Positions 1 to 9,670 of a stretch of DNA of 64,000 nt are shown in pieces. The stretch is from Fischerella sp. JS2 (lineage in GTDB: Bacteria; Cyanobacteriota; Cyanobacteriia; Cyanobacteriales; Nostocaceae). Numbering within the stretch: position 1 is the first letter of the stretch; each line of letters opens with the position of its first letter. Location: the NCBI RefSeq assembly GCF_032393985.1, contig NZ_CP135918.1, positions 6,573,724-6,637,723 on the forward strand. The letters run 5' to 3'. The translations under genes and the position numbers were made by a program. Below the pieces are notes generated by a model. That model saw only the letters and a list, made by a program, of their open reading frames with translations. It ran no database searches and was not told the DNA's origin.

Positions 1-301
1 GACTTTTGTAAAATTTTTCTCGATCTTGAGGGTTGCAGGTAACAGAGATATTTGGATAATAAAAGATGTTTAATTTAGGAATTTTAATCTTCATTTCTGA
101 TGAATAAACTCGATAGTTTGTACAAAACAAATGTGTACGTAATCGGGTCAATATATTGCCAGTAATGACTTTACTTTTATCACTATCTTCTCGCATTGGA
201 TAGACTTGCCCAGCCAAATATTCGTGACGGATTCGGCTTTCTAGTTCAAATTGTAAATATTCTTCAACGCTAAGATTCAAAAATTTGCTATGAGTATACA
301 T
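1..301 (-). CDS. Uma2-family (DUF820) putative endonuclease, 3' end cut by window edge
   Basis: Reading leftwards from the ATG at 299-301 gives about 100 residues before the window ends. The start MYTHSKFLNLSVEEYL, then ESRIRHEYLAGQVYPM and later TGNILTRLRTHL, match the N-terminal layout of the Uma2/DUF820 family (PD-(D/E)XK fold), which is greatly expanded in filamentous cyanobacteria. The conserved catalytic Asp/Glu-x-Lys part lies mostly beyond the edge, so activity cannot be judged. The sequence VYSSEMKIKIP is the expected start of the core. The cellular role of the family is unknown. No partner gene is visible. Confidence 0.75.
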   Translation of the reverse strand, partial: MYTHSKFLNLSVEEYLQFELESRIRHEYLAGQVYPMREDSDKSKVITGNILTRLRTHLFCTNYRVYSSEMKIKIPKLNIFYYPNISVTCNPQDREKFYKS

Positions 302-357
302 CCTCTATCACACTGTGTAGATGGGTAAGTAAGTGTATCCAGAATTTTTACAAAATT

Positions 358-485
358 ATACCAATTTGAAAAAAGAATACAACACATGGATTATATAAGA
401 CCCCACCCCAACCCTCCCCTTTCCAAGGGGAGGGTGGGGTTAGGCGGGTGGGGTTATCTGTCGCAAACATTATTTGAATTGGTAT
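358..485. repeat. MITE-like element, copy 1, ATACCAATT terminal inverted repeats
   Basis: The left end ATACCAATTTGAA and the right end TTGAATTGGTAT are inverted copies. The interior holds a GC-rich palindromic block (CCCCACCCCAACCCTCCCC facing its complement) and the tract TTATCTGTCGCAAACATT. A near-identical copy lies at 8297-8435, and a copy with the same ends but a different core lies at 27778-27878. It has no coding capacity and resembles a non-autonomous element. Confidence 0.75.
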
Positions 486-979
486 TAGCACCCTGGTTTT
501 GTTGAAATATTAAACCCGATTGAACAGTTATAATTCTGTAGACGCAGCAAAAACTATACTGGCACGCATGACAGATATTTTTTTACTAACGATTAAATTA
601 ACTTGATATTAAGTCAATACTATTCGGTTATCTATTGTAAGTTTTTATGATGTAGATATACGTAAATAAATGTAAAAATTTATTCATTATATCTTTTGAC
701 TAAATTTTATATAGCTGTTCTCGTTTGGATAGATGCAATACGCTTGAACCCCAATCTCCCTGCAAGCGAGGAGAAGAGCAAAAGCACAGCTTTGGCGGGG
801 TGGGGTTTCGACTGTAATTCACACAACTGAAAACTGCTATAATTCCCCTCAATGTCCGCGTAACTACTTATACTTTTTTGCCTTTTTGCATTTTTATAAC
901 TTTTCACAGACATTAACCTATTTTATGAATAGACAGAGAAAAAATAGGCATTCAAATAATGGCTTAACTTTAATATCAA
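486..979. other. Gene-free stretch upstream/downstream of obgE
   Basis: This AT-rich gap follows the MITE-like copy. It contains one GC-rich block at about 748-812 (CCCCAATCTCCCTGC to GGCGGGGTGGGG) that resembles the interior of the dispersed cyanobacterial repeats. A 68-residue reading frame runs through it on the minus strand, but it is built partly from that block and shows no family resemblance. I see no gene here. Confidence 0.5.
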
Positions 980-1978
980 TTAAATTTTCTCTAGCACTGA
1001 CCAAATTTCCTGTAGCATTGGCTCTAAACCAGTACCAGTAACAGCAGAAATTAAAAATACTGGGGCGTGGGAAAGATGATTAAGTTGTGTTGCCAATGCT
1101 TCTAAATCTACACTTTCCCTATCTACCGCATCGATTTTGTTGAGAGCTAAAATTTGTGGACGATTTGATAAACCCCTGCCGTAGTCCTGCAATTCTTGTT
1201 GAATAATCTTATAGTCTGCGATCGCATCTTCACTAGTAGCATCAATTAAGTGCAACAGCACTCGCGTACGTTCAATATGACGTAAGAATTCATGCCCCAA
1301 TCCCGCCCCTTGGGAAGCACCTGCAATTAATCCCGGAATATCAGCAAAAACTGTACCATCACCATTGGGTTTACGTACCACACCCAAATTAGGCACAAGA
1401 GTAGTGAAGGGATAATCAGCTATTTTGGGACGTGCTGCTGATAAAGCAGATATTAAAGTAGATTTTCCAGCATTTGGTAAACCAATAATCCCTACTTCTG
1501 CCAGAAGTTTTAACTCTAAACGCAGCTGCTTTACTTCTCCTGGTAACCCTGGTAAGGCGTACTCCGGGGCGCGATTACGGTTACTCAAAAAATGCTGATT
1601 ACCCAGTCCACCTTTACCACCTTTGGCAACTAGCAACTCTTGCCCAGGTTCTACCAAATCCCCGATTATTTCCTCTGTTTCGGCATCATAAACCACCGTA
1701 CCGCAGGGAACTTCAATAATTAAATCCTTGCCATTTGCCCCGGTGCGATTATTTGGGCCACCACGAGAACCATTTTCTGCTTGAAAACGATGGTTGTATC
1801 TAAAGTCAAGTAAGGTTTGCAGACTTTCTACAGAACGTAAAAGCACCGAACCGCCCTTACCGCCATTACCGCCAGATGGCCCACCAGCTGGTACATACTT
1901 TTCTCGTCGGAAAGCGACAATCCCATCGCCTCCTTTACCTGCTGCTACTTCAATTTCTGCTTGATCGATGAATTGCAT
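980..1978 (-). CDS. obgE: GTPase ObgE/CgtA
   Basis: Essential Obg-type GTPase that binds the 50S ribosomal subunit and links ribosome maturation to growth and stress. Residues 1 to about 158 form the glycine-rich Obg fold ([28 protein letters not shown]). The G domain follows: P-loop GLPNAGKST near residue 168, switch [20 protein letters not shown], the specificity motif NKID and the G5 ISAVTG. At 332 residues it has no long C-terminal OCT domain, as is usual for short cyanobacterial versions. The ATG is followed at once by the conserved [19 protein letters not shown], so the start is well supported. It is single, with an STRR block just upstream that may lie in its leader. Confidence 0.97.
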   Translation of the reverse strand: MQFIDQAEIEVAAGKGGDGIVAFRREKYVPAGGPSGGNGGKGGSVLLRSVESLQTLLDFRYNHRFQAENGSRGGPNNRTGANGKDLIIEVPCGTVVYDAETEEIIGDLVEPGQELLVAKGGKGGLGNQHFLSNRNRAPEYALPGLPGEVKQLRLELKLLAEVGIIGLPNAGKSTLISALSAARPKIADYPFTTLVPNLGVVRKPNGDGTVFADIPGLIAGASQGAGLGHEFLRHIERTRVLLHLIDATSEDAIADYKIIQQELQDYGRGLSNRPQILALNKIDAVDRESVDLEALATQLNHLSHAPVFLISAVTGTGLEPMLQEIWSVLEKI

Positions 1979-1983
1979 AATTG

Positions 1984-2084
1984 GTTGTTTGTTAGTAGTT
2001 AGTAGTTAGTAGTGTAGTAGGTTGTTGTTGGTTGTTTGTTGGTTCTTAACAACTAACCACTAACCACTAACCACTAACCACTAA
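1984..2084. repeat. STRR block forming an inverted repeat
   Basis: TTAGTAG heptamers at the left and ACTAACC heptamers (ACTAACCACTAACC and so on) at the right are nearly complementary, so the block can fold into a long hairpin. It separates the two minus-strand genes obgE and the Mo-nitro_C protein. Heptanucleotide STRRs are typical of heterocystous cyanobacteria. Confidence 0.8.
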
Positions 2085-2777
2085 CTAAATATATTCCGAA
2101 ACATCCTCACCACATTCATCTGCTAAATAGGAGAGGGCGCGGAAACGTAAGCCGACTAGCTGATCGTAAAGCGGATTAAGTTTACACAACGGTGGGATAT
2201 GCACGACTTTGCGTCCAAATAACTTTACATCACGCTCAAATGGACACTGGGAAGGAATCATTTTGCATAAAAAGCGGGCAACTCTGGGATCTTCGATGTC
2301 TAGTCCATCTAGCCATTCGCGCACTGGGTGTAATGCGTCAAGTTGTCGCTTTGTAGGTGCGAGGATTAAAGGAGTCTCTAGCTGCTGTTCTACTGGTTCT
2401 GTTGGATGAAATTCTAAAGTATGACGCAGGGCCTCGAGTAAGTTCTCTGGTTCTCCCAAAGCCTTACACAACTCGTGTAGAAGATAGTCTTCGCTTTTAG
2501 AATATGTACCATCAGCGATCGCCACCATCACAGCTGTACGTAAGAAATTTTCTGCTGTTGGCGTACCACTGCCTAAAACAGTAGCCAATTCCTCTGGTTC
2601 AATAATATCTAAAGATTCTAAGTTTGTCTCAGGAGCCAGTTCATCTTTGGTGATGCTGGCAATTAATTCTTGTTCTTGGTCGTCAAAGTCACCATCTGCC
2701 CAAGCAATAGTCAGTAATCCACGCAGCCATGCTGCTATTTGTTCACTGCTGTAGGGAGATTGAACGGCACTTGTCAT
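2085..2777 (-). CDS. TerB-like / Mo-dependent nitrogenase C-terminal domain protein
   Basis: The 230-residue protein has two parts. Residues 1 to about 120 are all-helical and TerB-like, with two acidic metal-site-like motifs (TIAWADGDFDDQE and VAIADGTYSKSED). Residues about 148-230 (PVREWLDGLDIEDPRVARF, then CPFERDVKLFGRKVVHIPPLC) match the Mo-nitro_C domain (PF06967), named from its fusion to nitrogenase subunits but widespread alone in cyanobacteria. Its biochemical role is unknown. Cys residues in CKMIPSQCPFE and PPLCKL could bind metal, which is inference. No nif genes are nearby, so a direct role in nitrogen fixation is not supported here. Confidence 0.8.
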   Translation of the reverse strand: MTSAVQSPYSSEQIAAWLRGLLTIAWADGDFDDQEQELIASITKDELAPETNLESLDIIEPEELATVLGSGTPTAENFLRTAVMVAIADGTYSKSEDYLLHELCKALGEPENLLEALRHTLEFHPTEPVEQQLETPLILAPTKRQLDALHPVREWLDGLDIEDPRVARFLCKMIPSQCPFERDVKLFGRKVVHIPPLCKLNPLYDQLVGLRFRALSYLADECGEDVSEYI

Positions 2778-3024
2778 AAACTCACGCCTCTAGCTTTTCC
2801 CAAATCCATCCTAGTACAAGAAGGCATGAGGCTGATGGCTGAGGGCTGAAGCTAGAAACTTTGCATCATAAGTTTTTTATCCATTTTATATGGTAATTTT
2901 ATTTACATCTTTAATTTTTCCTATGTCTAAGGCTCTTTCTCTTCTTTATCGTTTTTTGTTGTGTTAAAATTATTGAGAATTTTTGTAATTAAGTTTTCTA
3001 AAAAGGGTTAGTTAATAGATACTA

Positions 3025-3843
3025 ATGACCAAAACTAAAGTTGATCTTGGTGTAATACAAGAAACATTATTAATTACCCTATGGGCAAGGGCTAAGGAAA
3101 TCAAGCAACCTGAGCCGATTATTGTAGATCCTAAATCAGTCGAGATTCTAGAAGCAATTGATTATGATTTTGCTAAATTTGCTACTGCAAATAACTCGCA
3201 AACAGGTACTTGCTTGCGAGGTATGATCCTTGACAATTGGGTACGCACTTACCTAAAAAAATATCCGCAAGGTGTAGTTGTCGAAATTGGTGCAGGATTA
3301 AACACGCGTTTTGAACGGGTAGATAACAGACAAGTACGCTGGTTTGATTTAGATTTACCAGATGCAATGCAACTGCGTCAGCAGTTTTTCCCAAAAACAG
3401 AACGTCGTCATTTTATTACCGCTTCTTGTTTGGATACAGATTGGTTTGAGTGTGTGAAAGCTGTTGGTGTACAACCTTGTATGTTTGTAGCAGAAGGTGT
3501 GCTGATGTATCTAAATGAAAAACACGTACAGCAGCTTTTTGCTAATCTCTTGCAAGAATTTCCGGGTTCATGGTTTGCTTTTGATTCTATGTCACCTTTG
3601 ATGGTAAAAAACCAAAAGCACCACGACTCCCTGAAATACACATCAGCCAAGTTTGATTGGGGAATTTCTGATATCCATAAAATTAAAAATTGGGATTCTC
3701 GCTATCAAATATTGGAGATTTGTAGATTTAGTGATTTGCCAAAAAAGTATTTAAAGCGTTTTTCTCTAATCAATCGCTTCTTGTTTTCGTATATCCCGCC
3801 CTTAGTAAATATGTATCGTTTGGCTTTAGTTAAATTAGGTTGA
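3025..3843 (+). CDS. SAM-dependent methyltransferase, leucine-carboxyl/TcmP-like family
   Basis: The 272-residue class I methyltransferase resembles the LCM (PPM1/TcmP) family, which methylates carboxyl or hydroxyl groups. The SAM site is VVVEIGAGLNTRFER near residue 90, followed by WFDLDLPDAMQLRQ, which carries the acidic residue for the SAM ribose, and VAEGVLMYL near residue 155. The substrate cannot be read from sequence. The gene ends 38 bp before a ligase-like gene on the same strand, so the two may be co-transcribed and act on one small molecule; that is inference. The upstream gap (2778-3024) is AT-rich with nothing recognisable. Confidence 0.8.
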   Translation: MTKTKVDLGVIQETLLITLWARAKEIKQPEPIIVDPKSVEILEAIDYDFAKFATANNSQTGTCLRGMILDNWVRTYLKKYPQGVVVEIGAGLNTRFERVDNRQVRWFDLDLPDAMQLRQQFFPKTERRHFITASCLDTDWFECVKAVGVQPCMFVAEGVLMYLNEKHVQQLFANLLQEFPGSWFAFDSMSPLMVKNQKHHDSLKYTSAKFDWGISDIHKIKNWDSRYQILEICRFSDLPKKYLKRFSLINRFLFSYIPPLVNMYRLALVKLG

Positions 3844-3881
3844 TTTCCAAGAATATCAAGTTAAAAAATAAGGTCTAAATA

Positions 3882-4991
3882 ATGTTTTATTTTGGAATTG
3901 AGCATGAAGTTGCTTTTCTAAATTCAGAAGGAAAGTTTGCAGATTTTTCTTGCACAAAATTTATTGATTTTAATCAAATTATCGAACAATTACCCATATA
4001 CCCTAACGACTCAACACAATTGTGTATTGGAGACGCTGGTATTAGGAAGAAAAGGTGGTATATTGAAGGGTTTGAGAGATTTGCAGAAGATACGCAAAAA
4101 CTTATAGATTGTATTCCCAAAGGAATTGAAATTAGAACAACAATAAATTCTGATATTAAAACTGCTGTTAATGAATTGTCAGAAAGTTTTTGCTTGCTAC
4201 ATCAAGTGGCTACACAATTTGATTTTTCACCAATTTTAGTTAGTTTTAATCCTTACAAAACTGTTTTTGAGCCTAAACCTCCACTCAATAAATATGAACG
4301 TAGCATCTTACAGGCTAATCCTGATGAACAAACTGCTCATATTTTTATGGTTAGCTATGGGCCAGATTTAAATTTATCATCCCCTGGTTTATCTTATGAA
4401 AATTTAATTGATGTTGCGAAGAAGCTAACTTACTACAGTCCTTATATTGTTCCTTTTAGTTTTAGTTCTCCGTTTTATAATGGTGATTTATGGGAAGGTT
4501 TATCAGTAAGGACATTTATCAGAACAGGTAAAAGAGCCGCAGCGATTGTATTTGTAGAAAAACCTGAACAGTTGATTCAGTCCACACCTTCACTGACAAA
4601 AATAGCACGTATTCCAGCAGAAGTAGGGCGAATAGAATTCAAATCATTTGATAGTTGTGATGACTTTTTTATTTATATTGCATTGCTAGCATTATTAAAA
4701 GGTCTGGTTTTGGATACGTCATTACCAGGAAGAGCAATAATTCCAGACGCTAAAAAACATCAAATCTCTGCAAAAGAAGGATTTAACAATCAAGAGATTT
4801 TCGCGATCGCATCACAGGTTTTGCAAGCTGCGGAAGTCGCACTTCAAGCAGATCCAGATGTGAATTTACTCACACCCCTCAAAGACATGCTCAATCATAA
4901 ACAAACAAGAGCGTCTTTAATGATCACTGAGTTCAAGAAACTGGGTTCAATAGAACAGGTGTTAAAAAATAGTTACTCAGGACTAGTGTAA
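3882..4991 (+). CDS. Glutamate-cysteine ligase-like (GCS superfamily) protein, substrate unknown
   Basis: The 369-residue protein opens with FYFGIEHEVAFLN. The G-I-E-x-E motif is typical of the glutamate-cysteine ligase/glutamine synthetase-like carboxylate-amine ligases. Other conserved-looking stretches are KKRWYIEGFERF, PKGIEIRTT, SFNPYKTVFEP, FSSPFYNG and ARIPAEVGRIEFKSFDSC, where the second set of acidic and Arg residues expected for ATP and metal binding would lie. It does not resemble the classical cyanobacterial GshA as I remember it, so a separate ligase is likely. It follows the methyltransferase and is convergent with sir. The assignment to glutathione synthesis is unproven. Confidence 0.55.
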   Translation: MFYFGIEHEVAFLNSEGKFADFSCTKFIDFNQIIEQLPIYPNDSTQLCIGDAGIRKKRWYIEGFERFAEDTQKLIDCIPKGIEIRTTINSDIKTAVNELSESFCLLHQVATQFDFSPILVSFNPYKTVFEPKPPLNKYERSILQANPDEQTAHIFMVSYGPDLNLSSPGLSYENLIDVAKKLTYYSPYIVPFSFSSPFYNGDLWEGLSVRTFIRTGKRAAAIVFVEKPEQLIQSTPSLTKIARIPAEVGRIEFKSFDSCDDFFIYIALLALLKGLVLDTSLPGRAIIPDAKKHQISAKEGFNNQEIFAIASQVLQAAEVALQADPDVNLLTPLKDMLNHKQTRASLMITEFKKLGSIEQVLKNSYSGLV

Positions 4992-4999
4992 AAATCTAG

Positions 5000-5058
5000 T
5001 TTGTAGTGAGGACTTTAGTCCTCACCTTTAAAGCAAGGACTGAAGTCCTTACTACAAA
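5000..5058. repeat. Palindromic dispersed repeat (TTTGTAGT...ACTACAAA)
   Basis: An imperfect inverted repeat with outer arms TTTGTAGT and ACTACAAA encloses two smaller hairpins, GAGGACTTTAGTCCTC and AAGGACTGAAGTCCTT. It lies just downstream of the ligase-like gene. The nested hairpins resemble mobile palindromes common in Nostocales gaps. Confidence 0.7.
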
Positions 5059-5074
5059 CAATGGTAAGGTAACG

Positions 5075-5107
5075 AGATCCCCGACTTTTTGGAAAAGTCG
5101 GGGATCT
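5075..5107. terminator. Hairpin between convergent genes, possible bidirectional terminator
   Basis: AGATCCCCGACTTTTT and AAAAGTCGGGGATCT form a 14-15 bp stem around a short loop. It sits between the convergent ligase-like gene and sir, only a few bases from the sir stop. The stem includes A/T runs, so it could stop transcripts from either side. It also resembles a dispersed repeat, so a terminator role is inferred from position. Confidence 0.6.
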
Positions 5108-5110
5108 GTA

Positions 5111-7024
5111 TCACTCTGTTTTCAAGTAAAGTTTTAAAGCTTCATCCACCACATCCGTCATTGACTTTCCTTGACTTTGAGCAGTTTTCTTCAGCACAGC
5201 ATAAATATCATCCCGGACAGTAATCCGATGACGTCCAACATTTAAAGCTTTAGCAATCTTCGATTTGTAGGATTCGGTAAACTTACGAATTGCATCAAAA
5301 CCAACGCGATCGCAAAAATCCCCAAAGCTTTCACCTTTTTTACGTGATTTCTTGAAGTAGACAAAAATTGGCTCTAGGAAAGTTTCGATATCATTATGAT
5401 GCAATTTATCAGTGTAAGCCTGTGCCAATCTAGTTTGATCTGGCGAACCACCCAACCACACTTGATAACTTTCTGGACCACTACCTACAAACCCTAATTC
5501 TGCCATATAAGGACGAGCGCAGCCGTTAGGGCATCCTGTCATCCTTACCACAAAATGCTCATTTGGTAAACCCACTTTATTTAACAAAGTGCGAATCCGT
5601 TCTAGAATTCCGGGAATAGCTCGTTCTGATTCTGTAATTGCTAAACCGCAAGTAGGTAATGCAGGACAGGCCATTGAGTAACGGAAAATTTGGTCGATGC
5701 TGTCTACATTGGTGACAATACCATGACGATTGAGAGTCTCTTCAATAGCTTGTTTAATTTCAGGTTCAATATCGTAGAGAATTACATTTTGGTGAGGAGT
5801 CAGGCGGATAGGCAAGTTGTACTGTTCGACAATTTCCCGTAAAGCTGTTTTCAGTTGGAAGTCACCTTCATCTTTGATCCGGCCATTGTCGATAGAAATA
5901 CCTAAAAACAGCTTACCATCGCCCTGTTCATGCCAACCGAGGAAATCCTCATATTTCCACTGTGGTAGAGGTTGGAAGGGTTCTAGCGGTTTGCCAAAAT
6001 ATTCTTCCACCATCGCCCGGAATTTATCAACGCCCCAATCGTGGATTAAATATTTTAATCTGGCGTGACGGCGGTCTGTGCGATCGCCATAATCTCTTTG
6101 AGTGGCAACGATGGCTTTCACCATATCATAAACATCTTCTTTTGCCACGTAGCAAATTTCATCTGCAACTCTGGCGAAAGTTTCTTCTTTGTTGTGTGTA
6201 CGTCCTAAACCACCACCAGCAAAGACATTAAATCCTGCTAGTTCTCCTTCGTTGTTAGTAATTACCACTAAGGTGAGGTCTTGGCTATACAAATCAATCG
6301 AGTTATCACCGGGAACCGTAACGCAAACCTTGAATTTGCGTGGCATGTAGTATGTGCCGTAGATCGGTTCTTCTTTGTCGTGGAAAATAGTACCAGTGCC
6401 ATTGCGTTCTCTTGCTGCTTTGACTTCTGGACTTTCTTCACCACTGATGGCTTTTTCGCCATCTAACCAAATTTCGTAGTAAGCGCCTGTTTGTGGTGTG
6501 AGTAACTCAGCGACATTCTCAGCATATTCCCAGGCATACTGGTATTCTGCTTTATTTTTAAAAGGTGCTGGAGGAGCCATGACATTGCGGTTCAAGTCAC
6601 CACAAGCTCCCAGCGTCGAACCCATGTTAGTCACAATAGCAGCGATCGCTGCTTTGAGATTTTTCTTTAAAATTCCGTGTAACTGAAATCCTTGCCTGGT
6701 GGTAGCACGCAAAGTATGATTGCCATATTCATCAGCTAGTTTATCTAGAGCCAGATATAACTGCGGCGGTACAAAACCACCAGGATTTTTTGTCCGCAGC
6801 ATAAACTGATAATCTTTTTCCTGCCCTTTTATCCGATTATCCCGGTTATCCTGTTGATAAGACCCGTGAAACTTGAGGATTTGTACCGCATCTTCGCTAA
6901 AATGCGTTGTATCCTGGAGAATTTCTGTAGCGACTGGTTCACGCAAAAAATTACTGCGTTCTTTGATTGCTTCTACTTTAGAAGGCTTACGGCTGGCGAT
7001 GGGAAGAGGAGCGGATTTAACCAT
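5111..7024 (-). CDS. sir: Ferredoxin-sulfite reductase
   Basis: Six-electron reduction of sulfite to sulfide with ferredoxin as donor, in assimilatory sulfur metabolism. The siroheme/4Fe-4S cysteines are visible as C453-x5-C459 (CPALPTC) and C498-x3-C502 (CPNGC). The duplicated ferritin-like/sulfite reductase halves are present ([30 protein letters not shown], then [26 protein letters not shown]). At 637 residues it has a C-terminal tail of about 50 residues beyond the catalytic core ([16 protein letters not shown], then [13 protein letters not shown]) that looks like a ribbon-helix-helix unit. Another sulfur gene, sat, is 38 kb away, so there is no local operon. Confidence 0.95.
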   Translation of the reverse strand: MVKSAPLPIASRKPSKVEAIKERSNFLREPVATEILQDTTHFSEDAVQILKFHGSYQQDNRDNRIKGQEKDYQFMLRTKNPGGFVPPQLYLALDKLADEYGNHTLRATTRQGFQLHGILKKNLKAAIAAIVTNMGSTLGACGDLNRNVMAPPAPFKNKAEYQYAWEYAENVAELLTPQTGAYYEIWLDGEKAISGEESPEVKAARERNGTGTIFHDKEEPIYGTYYMPRKFKVCVTVPGDNSIDLYSQDLTLVVITNNEGELAGFNVFAGGGLGRTHNKEETFARVADEICYVAKEDVYDMVKAIVATQRDYGDRTDRRHARLKYLIHDWGVDKFRAMVEEYFGKPLEPFQPLPQWKYEDFLGWHEQGDGKLFLGISIDNGRIKDEGDFQLKTALREIVEQYNLPIRLTPHQNVILYDIEPEIKQAIEETLNRHGIVTNVDSIDQIFRYSMACPALPTCGLAITESERAIPGILERIRTLLNKVGLPNEHFVVRMTGCPNGCARPYMAELGFVGSGPESYQVWLGGSPDQTRLAQAYTDKLHHNDIETFLEPIFVYFKKSRKKGESFGDFCDRVGFDAIRKFTESYKSKIAKALNVGRHRITVRDDIYAVLKKTAQSQGKSMTDVVDEALKLYLKTE

Positions 7025-7268
7025 TGCTAATTATATTGTGTTCTCAAGAAAGCATCGGAAGCGCCGAAGCGTGAATTTTAGAAGCACCCATTCGGCTAAT
7101 TGTTTCCCGGTAATCCGGTCGGTAATAAGAAGAATAGTCTAATTTTAACACGACAAAAAGCTGGGTTTTTCAGTAATACAATACTTAGCAAACCCAGCAA
7201 TGTTACTTATAAATTATCAGTTATTTGTTACGTTCTCCAATTTTTTTTTGGCTAACCAAACAACCAAG

Positions 7269-7814
7269 CTACTTAAACCGATAGCCGATACCACCATTAA
7301 TACTTACAGCAGAAGCAGAGCTATTTTCATAAGCATTAATTCCTAAAGTGGTATTACCATAAACGAGAAAGTTTTTAGCAACTTCAGATTCTACACCAGC
7401 AACCACTGCCACAGCATCTTTGTTACCACTAGGGGTTGGTTTGCCGTTTGACTCTATAAATTGATAACCAACACCCACAAAAGCATTAGTGTTTTTAGCG
7501 ATACCTACGTCAGCGGAAACATAGGGAGTGATAGCGCTCGTCTCACTACTAAAGTTGATCTGACCGCGTGCAGAAAAAGGAGTATTACCAAGCTTCAAAC
7601 GACCAGCAACATTACCACCGAAAGTAGCATCATCATTGTTTTGTCCACCACTGGTAACACCAGCAGCAAAACCAGCGCCAACGTAGCTAGCATCTGTACC
7701 TTTTTTAATAGGAATAGGTTGAGCAGAAGCAGCACTAATTGATAGAAAAATAGGAGTGATTACTAAAGAAGATAACGCAGAAATTGTCAAAACAGACTTG
7801 AAAAATTTTTGCAT
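7269..7814 (-). CDS. Secreted outer-membrane beta-barrel-like protein
   Basis: The ATG at 7814 (MQKFFKSVLTIS) begins a clear signal peptide with a hydrophobic core and the cleavage site SAASA/QP; an upstream in-frame TTG is less likely. The mature part of about 155 residues alternates polar and hydrophobic residues (TPYVSADVGIAKNTNAFVGV, LVYGNTTLGINA) and ends GGIGYRFK, close to the aromatic C-terminus typical of outer-membrane strands. The likely fold is a small 8-strand barrel. Function is unknown. It stands alone, with AT-rich gaps on both sides. Confidence 0.65.
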   Translation of the reverse strand: MQKFFKSVLTISALSSLVITPIFLSISAASAQPIPIKKGTDASYVGAGFAAGVTSGGQNNDDATFGGNVAGRLKLGNTPFSARGQINFSSETSAITPYVSADVGIAKNTNAFVGVGYQFIESNGKPTPSGNKDAVAVVAGVESEVAKNFLVYGNTTLGINAYENSSASAVSINGGIGYRFK

Positions 7815-7826
7815 ATTTTTGACCAA

Positions 7827-8553
7827 AAATTGTAGGAGTTGCTTTTATATGTAATGTCGAAAATAGTACAAACATGTTCCAATTTTTTTATAAAAATCGC
7901 ATAATTGAAATCTAGCAGCAACATCAACAAGCCTAAATTTTAGACCTGAAATCAATTATCCTCTGCAAAACAGTCCTAGCGGATGTCTACGGGCAATATG
8001 ACAATTACAAGATTTAAATAAAAGCATATTTTAGCAATCTTATAATTATCTCAATAATTCATTTAGTCTAATTTTTGAGAGAGAAAATAGACAGTTTTTG
8101 TAATGGCACAATATTAAAAATTTTAGTTCGACAAGAAACATTTTTACTTAGAATTCGTCTTCTAATTTTTAAACTATTAATTACAGTATCAATATTATCT
8201 AAATAGGAAAACATCATACATCAAATATGATTTTTACTTCTAGGACGCCTATTTGATTTTTACGAAGCTAGTAGTCTGGCAAGCCAACGCAAGCTAATAC
8301 CAATTTGAAAAAAGAATACAATACATGGATTATATAAGACCCCACCCCAACCCTCCCTTTGCTAAGGGGAGGTGCCGTTAGGCGGGTGGGGTTATCTGTC
8401 GCAAACATTGTCGCAAACATTATTTAAATTGGTATAAGTAAAGCCAATTAATATCTTGATGTGTATTAATTTTGCAAACTATTTCGGAATTAAGTCTAAA
8501 GAATGAGTTCGATCTAGGATTTAATTAGTAGCTCTTGACATGGGAGAATTACT
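7827..8553. other. AT-rich gene-free gap with a MITE-like copy
   Basis: Between the beta-barrel gene and the small gene at 8554 there is no convincing coding frame. The left 470 bp is AT-rich, partly leader of the divergent beta-barrel gene. The MITE-like repeat at 8297-8435 is the only recognisable element. Just before 8554 the sequence GGGAG provides a ribosome binding site. Confidence 0.5.
8297..8435. repeat. MITE-like element, copy 2
   Basis: Nearly identical to 358-485: ends ATACCAATTTGAA and AATTGGTAT, the same GGATTATATAAGACCCCACC block, GGCGGGTGGGG and TATCTGTCGCAAACATT. It differs by a small in-element duplication (TCGCAAACATTG then TCGCAAACATT). The high identity of two copies 8 kb apart suggests recent movement or gene conversion. 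Confidence 0.75.
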
Positions 8554-8808
8554 ATGTTCTTGATGCATAAACCCTCAGGAACTCTAGTCGAGATTTTGAC
8601 TCTAGACCGACTCTTCAACCCCTGTATCAAAGAAGTAATGGGGGTAACTCACGCAGGCGAAGAATTACAAGAACCTGATTCCTACGTGAAGTGGGAAATG
8701 ATGTTCCCCTCTGGTGAGTCTTTACCGCGTTGTTGGCTAGATTCCCACTATCGTGATATAGAACACTCTACTCAGAATCAGGAGTTTAGTGTTGCTGGTA
8801 ATGGGTAA
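8554..8808 (+). CDS. Small conserved-looking hypothetical protein
   Basis: The 84-residue product (MFLMHKPSGTLVEILTLDRL) has no signal peptide or membrane segment. It shows a basic/acidic mix and the motif DSYVKWEMMFPSGESLPRCW, suggesting a compact beta-rich domain. A good Shine-Dalgarno (GGGAG) stands 8 bases before the ATG, which supports the start over the second Met at codon 4. I do not recognise the family. It is followed by a short repeat-like tract (AATGGGTAATGGGTAATAG). Confidence 0.55.
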   Translation: MFLMHKPSGTLVEILTLDRLFNPCIKEVMGVTHAGEELQEPDSYVKWEMMFPSGESLPRCWLDSHYRDIEHSTQNQEFSVAGNG

Positions 8809-9020
8809 TGGGTAATAGTTATTAATCATTCCCAATCCCCTGTCCCCTATCCCCGTTCCCTTTTATTGTTCTGATTGCAATTGTCATACTTCTTAATACA
8901 GCGACTGAAGTATGAGTTTGAGCCAAGCATATTCTTTCTTGGGAAGGTCGTTATTCTTTAAGGACATACCTATGGTTGAGATCAGAAAGATTTTATCCTG
9001 TTCTAGTCTGATCAAAAACC

Positions 9021-9638
9021 ATGCAAGCTCAATCGGAAGTATACACTCTTAATCCCAAAATAGAAAGAATTGCCAACATTTTACGCCTTGTTGGTTGGGT
9101 TAGCTTCTGGTTACAGCTTGGGTTGGGAGCTGCTTCCGCGTTAATGTTAATATTTGCTATCTCAGGTCGTAGCTTTAGTCAAGCAGTAGCACCCACCCCA
9201 GGAGTACCAGTTCCTACCTACACTCAAGGTACAACCCCTGGAATTGGCATTAGTATATTTTGGGGAGTTTGTGGCATTTTAGCTCTGTTATTTACTCTTT
9301 ATTTAGCTTTTCGCCTCACTCGCTTTGCCAAACGACTCCGCAATCCTAATCCCGCCTTACATCCACAAAAAGCAGATGTTATGAAGGTGCTGCGGGTTGC
9401 TGTGATTGCCGGTTTCGTAGGCATGTTGCTGACTATTCTGGGAGGAGGCTCAGGTTTAGGTGTGCTACTGTCCAAATCTATCGCCCAGCCCCAGGGAGTA
9501 GCAATCTATGACCCGAGTCGTATTATTCGCTCGCTCGACATTTTTGTCGCTACGGCTAGTATGACTGGTATTACTGCTCATTTTGTGGGGACAGTTGCTT
9601 CTTTAGGACTTTTTAATTGGCTACATCCTGAGTTGTAA
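9021..9638 (+). CDS. DUF3611 family membrane protein
   Basis: The 205-residue integral membrane protein has four likely membrane segments: VGWVSFWLQLGLGAASALML near 30-55, ISIFWGVCGILALLFTLYLA near 78-100, VLRVAVIAGFVGMLLTIL near 125-150, and ATASMTGITAHFVGTVASLG near 178-200. The overall plan matches the DUF3611 family of cyanobacteria and plastids, whose function is unknown. It is convergent with the YggT gene, with a hairpin between them. The 380 bp upstream region is not obviously structured. Confidence 0.75.
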   Translation: MQAQSEVYTLNPKIERIANILRLVGWVSFWLQLGLGAASALMLIFAISGRSFSQAVAPTPGVPVPTYTQGTTPGIGISIFWGVCGILALLFTLYLAFRLTRFAKRLRNPNPALHPQKADVMKVLRVAVIAGFVGMLLTILGGGSGLGVLLSKSIAQPQGVAIYDPSRIIRSLDIFVATASMTGITAHFVGTVASLGLFNWLHPEL

Positions 9639-9670
9639 GCAACTTGTCCTATCTACACAAACAGATAAGT

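Noticed and set aside
707-913. 68-residue frame on the minus strand near the left end
   Set aside because: It is built partly from a GC-rich dispersed repeat, has no recognisable domain and no ribosome site, and lies in an AT-rich gap.
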